Assembly: GCA_000969725.1 (NCBI GenBank)
Contig: JXSR01S027628.1
Origin: Ophiothrix spiculata
Lineage: Eukaryota > Echinodermata > Ophiuroidea > Amphilepidida > Ophiotrichidae
DNA: 51,398 nucleotides
Direction: 5' to 3' (one strand)
The first letter of the stretch is position 1. Every line of letters begins with the position of its first letter. The position numbers and the translations under genes were made by a program. Of this stretch, positions 45,160 to 51,398 are shown in pieces. The notes beneath the pieces are model-generated. The model had not been told where the DNA came from, searched no databases, and saw only the letters and a list, made by a program, of their open reading frames with translations.

Positions 45160-45600
45160 TTATATGAGGGTTGCTCCAGCAAAATGAGTGGAAAGTTGCA
45201 CTTGATGATTTTGAGAAATATTTTATATAAAATGTTCAATCTCATTTTTTTCATGAAAATGGGTTCCGTCCACAACTTTGCCATAAACTGGAAATGTAAA
45301 TTTTTATGGCTTTTATCAAAATATTATATTTTTCTATAAAACTTTCGCTAATATTGGTTTGGTTCAATGATGACACAATCTTATAGTTTTGAAAAATTTA
45401 AAAGTTTTTTTATTTTCTGAATAGCCTTACATGGTCATATAACTTGATCTCTTGATGGAAAGGGAAAAGTACAATATATCATATATCATTTTAAATCTTA
45501 AAATATGAAGAATTCAGATATGTAATAAACTAAATTTTGAAAATTGTGATTTTTGGCTTCAATTTGCTGAAGCACCCCTAATATTCGTCTACGCTACAAT
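45160..45600. repeat. Diverged fragment of block C
   Basis: 'gatgattttgagaaa', 'tattttctgaatagcctta.atgg' and 'gaggaattca.atatgtaataaact' correspond in order to 32795-34010 and 26830-27360, with large deletions. Confidence 0.55.
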
Positions 45601-46375
45601 TATCCTTCACATACTCAAGCTAAATAGTTTAAGACAATAAAGAAACATAGAACTGTCTCATCTATATGCAAATCATGGTATTGACCTGCATATTTCTTGC
45701 ACGTCAAAACTCCCTTGACAAAACACACAAATTCTGTAAAACATGGTCCCCAAATAGGCTGATTATGGTGTGAAGATCACGATCAAAACCAGTGAGAATG
45801 TAAAGTTTGGTGGGTAGAATTACTTTCTTTTATCAAAGCCTTATAAGGATACATCTAAAAGCACAAAAAAATAAATGTTTTGACTCTGAACTATTTGTTT
45901 GCAAGATATAGTACACATCACATTAGTTAATAAGACATACAATACTTTCTTGATAATCATAAAAAATAAAGAAGCATTTTGACTCTAACAGAAACATAAC
46001 ATCATCTCATTTGCAAAGTATTTGTCAAGTATTGGCCTGGCAAAATATCACAAATTCTATCAAATACTGTCCAAAAACATGCGAGTCTGTGACTAATTTT
46101 ATTGTTTAAATGATGTCATTTAACGGGTAATAAGGTGAATTGGGGCAGACCAAGTAGGGTTTTTTTTCATAAAACCAATAGGGAATTGTCAATTGAAAAA
46201 ATATTTTGGAATTTGGATTAAATGTTTTGGGAGCAAAGAAAACATTACATTGGTCAAATAGTTAATGAAATTTAGAAAATGTTAAAGGGACTAGCCTAGA
46301 TTCCAATTAAATTAAAAACTTATGGAAATGCTTTAAATAAAGACAAAGTGTAGTAAAATCCAAAAAAGAACAGAA

Positions 46376-46594
46376 ATGTTCACAGAAATGGCTCAAATTG
46401 ACAGCGAATTGATTTGCAATATATCTATATGTGATGGTGGTGTGACTATCCAGTGTTTTCTAAATCCTAAATCTGTACCTCAGATGGATTTACCAGATAA
46501 CAGATCAAAAGAAGCTCTTGGAGATAAGTTAATACATATCAAAAAGAGAAACAATTTTATCAAAAATAATTTTGTTTACCCATCACAGGTGTAG
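46376..46594 (+). CDS. Exon-like open segment, function unknown
   Basis: A 72-codon frame (MFTEMAQIDSELICN at the start, NFVYPSQV at the end) has a more protein-like composition than other short frames here, mixing acidic, basic and hydrophobic residues. Its last codons read 'catcacag|gtgtag', which could be a splice donor right after CAG, and 'ccaaaaaagaacag' upstream could serve as a weak acceptor. I recognise no family, and no partner exon was found nearby. It may equally be a fragment of an unrecognised repeat. Confidence 0.2.
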   Translation: MFTEMAQIDSELICNISICDGGVTIQCFLNPKSVPQMDLPDNRSKEALGDKLIHIKKRNNFIKNNFVYPSQV

Positions 46595-46913
46595 AAACAA
46601 GATCTTTTTAAGATTTGAAACTAGAAACACTTTTTCAACCATTTTTTGTCACCGGCGAAAAAAATACAACTGGTAAATAATTTCATTTTTTTCCTAAATT
46701 GGACAACTTCAGCAGAAACTACAGGTAGGATATGTTAGTATATTCATGTACTATTGATACATGTGAAAAGAATATATAGTCAAAAAATCAGCGAACAGGA
46801 TCTAGGCCAGTCCCTTTAAGTCATATTCAATATATTTAAATTTTAAATGCAATAACGAGGTCGGTTTCAGATCAAAATGTACGAATTTTGCCTGAAGGCC
46901 AGAAATCATAGAT

Positions 46914-47084
46914 CAGGGGTTCTCAATTAAATTTGTTGGCGGGCCATTAAGGACAAATGCCAATTCAAAAATATATCTTGGAGGGCCAAATCAAGACCTT
47001 TCTCAGTGCTTTTCCTATATACTTCTGTTCAAGAGGCGATCGAAGGGCCAAATAAAAGTAGTTGCCGCTATTTGAGAAGGCCTG
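46914..47084. mobile_element. hAT-type MITE, CAGGGGTTCTCAA ends (171 bp)
   Basis: Left end CAGGGGTTCTCAATT and right end in reverse complement CAGGCCTTCTCAAAT. The flanks tcatagat (46906-46913) and ccatagat (47085-47092) form an 8-bp duplication with one mismatch. Ends of the form CAGGGGTTCTCAA and an 8-bp target are typical of hAT elements. The interior has 'gggccaaat' repeats and no frame. Confidence 0.85.
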
Positions 47085-47368
47085 CCATAGATAACTCTAA
47101 TCAACTAGTTTGAGACAGTAAAGAAGTATCGTATCATATAATTTTTCCACATATCATGGTATGCTGACCTGCATATTCCTAGCACATCCAAGCTCCCTTG
47201 GCAATCTCACAGATTCTATCACAGGTTTGTCCTCAACACAGATGACTTGAGCTGATTCTGTGTTTAGTGCACAATAACACCTAGTAAAGCTAGAGCAGAA
47301 TGGCAAGGTATAAATAAATAGGGTTGGTAGAATAATCTTTCACTTAAAAACTTTAAAGGAATCATTTA

Positions 47369-47695
47369 GGGGCGCACCATTAGACTTCCAGGTTTGGGGC
47401 TGGAAGTTTTTCCGAAAAAAAAATACTTGACTCACTATGTAAGAGAAAAAAAATAATTTGAATCAATGCTTGAGAAAAAAAATAACTTGACTCACACAAG
47501 GAAAAAAACTTGCCCCTTATTACTTACTATTACTATATATTGGGGTTCGGGTGAAAATGTATAGATTTGTGACTAAAAAAAATCTTGTCTCATGGAAGTA
47601 AAGAAAAAAAAAACTTGAAAAAGAAAATGTTTCCAAAAAATAATCTTGCCTCGACCTAAACTTCAAGCCCCCCTGAAAGTCAAATGGTGCATCCC
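47369..47695. mobile_element. Harbinger-type MITE, TTA target (327 bp)
   Basis: Left end GGGGCGCACCATTAGACTTCC and right end in reverse complement GGGATGCACCATTTGACTTTC are terminal inverted repeats. TTA at 47366-47368 and 47696-47698 is the target duplication. A-rich runs fill the interior. The 62-codon minus frame at its right side is part of the element. Confidence 0.8.
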
Positions 47696-48230
47696 TTATT
47701 GTGTGCAAATTGATATCTTATCTATCAAACATTGCCCTGACACATACAGGAGTAGGATCTCGCCTAGTAAATGTATAAACAGTATGAATGTACATTAAAC
47801 AGATAGATATATATTTTTTCTTTCATCAAAGAATGATAAGAAACCATCTGCACATCACACTGGACAATTACTTTGATATGCTTAGAAAATACAAAGTCAC
47901 AAACAATACCTACCATCTTACAAAAGCCCTATCTAGCTATTAAGCAAATATTAGGCTAATTGAACAGCATTTCTACTCTGATTAAATAGTTTGAGATAAA
48001 AAGAAACATTGCATTATCTCATTTGTACCCATATCATGGCACTGACCTAGTTATTCCTTGCACACCCAAACTCCCTTGGCAAAACTCACAGTTTCTATAA
48101 AACATGGTCCCCAAACACAAAGTCAGTGGCTGATTTTGTGTTAAGATACAATCACACCCAGTCAGTAAGTCAAGGAGGTCTGAGTGATATAGTAAAAGGA
48201 ATATTTTTCTGCCCACTTTATATATATGCA

Positions 48231-49224
48231 TCAGAATGCGATGCAGAAAAGGTACAAAAATTACAGAAATGGGACATGTGTGATGATGAAGTAACTTACC
48301 TGTAAATTGATAGTAATTTAGCAATTATAAAATGTCTGATATCATTCTTTAAGTGATTCTTAGTCTAAAGGTCAGATTAGAATTTCAGTGCAAAATGCCC
48401 TGCAACCCCACCGCAAATGGATAAAAGGAATCTGACCTTTATGCCATTATCAAGCATAAGAGTTAAGTTTAAACACCCCCTCCAACCCTCTCTGGCATCT
48501 TTCTCATACCCTCTTGACTATGACTGAAATCAATTCGACCAAGACTGACAGGGCTTATCTATATCTTAATTTAGATAAATAGATAACAAAATCTGATCAT
48601 ATACATTTAAGATAATATATTGTGTTAATATACAAAATTTTCGAGTAACATACTATTGCAGAAAATAGATAATTTGAAAAAAAAAAAGAATTTTGATTAG
48701 TGTAATGGAAATTGGGGCCTTAATTCATACAAACTGACAGGGCACTAAAGCACTCCACAGATCATTGTATAACATTGTCACATTGACACACAATCCACGT
48801 TTGTACGCTTGACACACAAACCAAACAGCTCCTCAGTAACACATAAACTGTCACATAACTAGTGCAGAGAAACCTTGCACTTTCAACAAACTTATTTTCA
48901 GGTAAGTTGTTAAAGGTCCTATGAAATAGGATGATGATCCTTATACCTGTCTTTGTAGGACATTCTATTGCAAAAACAGGGCTCTAAAAGAACACATTAC
49001 AAATTGCATTATAGTGGTCATAAAGATTTATGACAACGATCAGTGATTATACCATAAATATATTCAAACCAGTCACCTTAAATTTTTCTTTCATTGTATT
49101 CACTGATACACTGACAGACCAATATTTTATCGAAAGTGGTACCTAACATAGGAAGCGGTGCCTAATATTGAATGTGTTCTTGTTCCCTCCTGCTAGATTT
49201 GACATAAGTTGCATCAGTATTATT
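48231..49224. other. No gene seen; one perfect 12-bp inverted repeat
   Basis: AAAGGTCAGATT (48367-48378) is inverted exactly at 48429-48440 with a 50-base loop. On the minus strand 'ttacag|gtaagt' near 48295 resembles a splice donor, but the frame before it (48324-48034) is not recognisable. The rest is AT-rich DNA without repeats visible by eye. Confidence 0.45.
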
Positions 49225-49474
49225 TGTGACCTGCTCCCAAAAAAAACCGGACAAAGTCGGGAAAATTCATTTTTCTGATTTGCCCTAAAATGCTGACATT
49301 ACAAGCTTTAAAATGATGTATCACTTACCAATATTGCTCAACCTTATGCCACTGAAAACTTGATATTTCCCTTGAAAATTCCCCTGTTTTCTATTGATTT
49401 GTGGTATGTTCGTTGGGCTGTAACTCAAAATGTGCTCTGGGGACTTTATCCGGGTTTTGTTAGAGCAAGTCACA
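49225..49474. mobile_element. MITE, TGTGACCTGCTCC-ended (250 bp)
   Basis: The left end TGTGACCTGCTCCCAAAAAA, continuing into 'accggacaaagtc', is matched in inverted orientation by 'ggactttatccgggttttgttagagcaagtcaca' at the right. Flanks are TT on both sides rather than TA. The shared TGTGAC start suggests kinship with the elements at 4753 and 6745. Confidence 0.8.
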
Positions 49475-50413
49475 TTTGTACTTCCTAGGCTCTTTAAAGA
49501 AACACACTTGTTTATTCATTGACCGGCTATGACAATCATTATTTCAAAAATTATTGAAAAGAATAAAAGTAAGTTCCTAGCCATATGTAAGGAGCATAAT
49601 CATAATAAGCATTTTAACATATATATAAATATATATCAGACATTTCAATTTCATCTGTTAGAATGACTTGAGCACAAACTGTTATTCGCACCTGCGCTGT
49701 TTTACAACACTTTCTATTGCCTTTCAATCATTCCAATGTTTAATGTTTAATTTGCACATTGCACAGTGCAATGTAGAATGGTGTTTTTTTAGGAGCAATA
49801 CATAGGCTTAATAATTGGCAATAAAAGCTAATAATATTGCTGTGTTCATAGAGTCTATATTTATGGTGGTTGCAAACCTACTTCTACAAGTATGATAACC
49901 ATTCAGCTCAAAAACATTGAAAGTGGTTTGTACTACCATCAAAAATATGACCATGAATACATCATAGTAATTACCAAAACCAAGAATGATGGCTTTTGAA
50001 GAAAACCAGTCTATTTAACTTAATTTACAAGACACCCCAATCTGTACACTGCAAGTAATCAAATTACATGGCAGACATATCAGAGAAATAAGATGACCAA
50101 TGACTAGATATTTAGGGCTTCAGAATTAATTTGCATAGCGTATTCATAAACTGTCTTACAAATAGCCTTAGAAACTAGAACTGATTCTGAGAAAGCTTAG
50201 AGTATACTATTCTTGACATATGCAAACCAAAGATTGACAGCTACGTATACTGGCTGAACTAGCACTAAATTGATGTGCAAAACAGTTGGTTGTCCTAGTA
50301 TTACTAATGAAATATTCTTTTAAACAATTTTAACACATAAGTTTGAGAAACAAAATTAAATATTTGTGTCATATGTGATATATTTGTATGCCTTATATGT
50401 ATGCCTTGAATAC
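49475..50413. other. No gene seen
   Basis: AT-rich DNA with short frames only and no recognisable repeat, apart from a short 'tatatataaatatatatc' run near 49620. Confidence 0.5.
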
Positions 50414-50640
50414 CGTACATTTTAAAGGAGTCATAAATGCAGCAAACTTCTTTTTGAACTACAGGTGAAAATGTGTCAAGGTCGTTATTTGCTGAAATTT
50501 ATTTTCTGACAGATTCACAATTCATGTGTTTACTTAAGAAAAACACCAGTAAAGTTTCATTTTGAAGGCAATCAAAAGAAAATATAGGGCTTACTGATCT
50601 TTGAACCCTTTGACACAAGACCAGAACTGGTACAGTCATT
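50414..50640. repeat. Fragment of the beginning of block C
   Basis: 'ggag.cataaatgcagca', 'acaggtgaaaat.tgtgtcaaggtc', 'tgacagattcacaa' and 'cttactgatctttgaac' match 26367-26592 and 32073-32215 in order. Confidence 0.8.
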
Positions 50641-50689
50641 CTCCAATACATATTCTGATTAAAGAATGTTGAGATATATGCATATACCG

Positions 50690-51398
50690 CGCTAGTCAAA
50701 AAAACTGCAATAATTAGATGGAACCCATATTGTAAGAACACAAGTAATTTCAAAACAAATAATATTAATTTCTAAAAAGGTCATGAATTAAGCTTTCAAA
50801 CGGTGAAAGAATTGTGAAAATTGATAAAGGCATTGCGAAGATATCCTTATTTGAATAATATGGTATGAAAACAGTTCTGTCCAAATGAGCATACCTCGTC
50901 ATACGAGTAAGTACAAATATTGAATTGAATTTCTTGCCAACACCTCTTGAATAATAACACAAACCGATTACATTGCTCTAGTGAAAATCTCTTCTTAGTC
51001 TATTAAGTATTTACATAGATAACTTAGGCATTTTTCAAGTGAAAAATGACATGTTTGAGGATACTGTCTTAGAAGGGAGAGCTTATTAATCAGTCACTGT
51101 TCAAAATGCCTCAAGATCAGTTTACAAACGAGCAACGTGCTCTTATTGCTCAGGTTTATTTTACCACCAAATCTCATGCAGAAGTGAAAAGGAGATTCAA
51201 ACAGGGTGCATTCCCTCCATCGCGTGATGTGCATCCGCCATCTATAGAATTTAGGCCAAAGAACAGGAACAGTCCATAACCTAATAGGCAATCGGGACGA
51301 GACCCGAGGAAGGGTGAAACTGGCCATGGGCGTATAACATCAAAATTTTGGTATGAACTTGGAGAAAACACTCCAGTGCATGTCTCCATGGAGTCTGC
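50690..51398 (+). mobile_element. 5' part of a decayed DNA transposon, cut by the window edge
   Basis: It encodes the DUF4817-like segment at 51106. The 5' end is placed near 'tagtcaaaaaaactgcaat' (about 50693), a sequence of the kind found at ends of such elements, and right after the block C fragment stops. The 3' end is outside the window, so the boundaries are provisional. Confidence 0.45.
51106..51279 (+). pseudogene. DUF4817-like helix-turn-helix fragment of a transposon protein
   Basis: The frame starts at ATG 51106 and reads MPQDQFTNEQRALIAQVYF, continuing with TTKSHAEVKRRFKQ, for 57 codons up to TAA. This has the layout of the DUF4817 N-terminal helix-turn-helix: an opening with T.EQR, a helix, a 'S..EV.RRF' helix, then FP and a basic link. 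In the family a segment like 'FR.TGTV.NL' follows; here GTVHNL appears from 51266 in the +1 frame, with further disrupted text to the window end. A small indel near 51200-51265 therefore broke the gene. It would have bound transposon ends; it is not expected to be functional. Confidence 0.6.

Larger units (their letters stand above)
44870..48230. repeat. Loose array of a repeated module, about five copies
   Basis: A module with 'aataaagaa.ca', 'attgacctgcatattccttgcacatc', 'aactccctt' and 'acaaattctataaaac..gtcccc' occurs near 44870-45150, 45600-45850, 45970-46110, 47096-47360 and 47985-48230. Spacing is uneven because other elements lie between. On the minus strand some copies show a short frame with the pattern FYR.C.FCQGS, but stops interrupt it in others, so coding function is doubtful. 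A diverged match to block C lies between the first two copies (45160-45600). Confidence 0.6.

Overview
This is AT-rich eukaryotic DNA that looks like invertebrate intergenic or intronic sequence. It holds many short transposon remnants, a tRNA-derived SINE, a DIRS-like gag frame, two assembly gaps and no recognisable host gene. There is no operon-like layout, ribosome binding site or CRISPR array. The mix of elements (TGTGAC-ended TA-target MITEs, Harbinger- and hAT-type MITEs, a DIRS-like gag, a SINE with a 'cacccaggtgt' body, AGGTCA-rich repeats) would fit a marine deuterostome such as an echinoderm or hemichordate. That assignment is an inference and is weak.

The left 37 kb is a set of large, partly tandem duplications. 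Block A occurs at about 105-4132, 5370-11790 and 18372-22480. Block B follows A twice (about 11791-16400 and 22481-26330). Block C follows at about 16400-18003 (partial, with an inverted end), 26350-29830 and 32067-36760. Degraded pieces of C lie near 45160-45600 and 50414-50640. Because the copies align, many insertions can be defined against an empty site in another copy: a 1.5 kb CACTGG-ended transposon with decayed coding sequence (10122-11606), a TA-target MITE (9158-9376), a retroposon tail (15731-16144), a MITE with 56-bp arms (20185-20453), an element rich in CACGTG palindromes (32927-33617) and a TTA-target MITE (35986-36611).

Between blocks C there is a 129-bp-period repeat rich in AGGTCA half-sites, broken by a 915-base gap (30349-31263), then two adjacent hairpins (31765-31965). 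From 36844 to 38101 lies a transposon with an exact 8-bp target duplication, followed by an 86-bp minisatellite (38673-39150).

The right part (39-51 kb) contains the only long reading frame of the window: 41664-42914 on the minus strand, a gag-like protein of the kind carried by DIRS-type retrotransposons. No reverse transcriptase or recombinase frame was recognised beside it. It sits between two copies of an older direct duplication. After it come a loosely repeated module (44870-48230), an hAT-type and a Harbinger-type MITE, another TGTGAC-ended MITE, and at the window edge a decayed transposon whose first frame resembles the DUF4817 helix-turn-helix domain (51106-51279, then frameshifted). 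Most other short open frames are chance frames in AT-rich repeats. No working cellular pathway can be assembled from this window.
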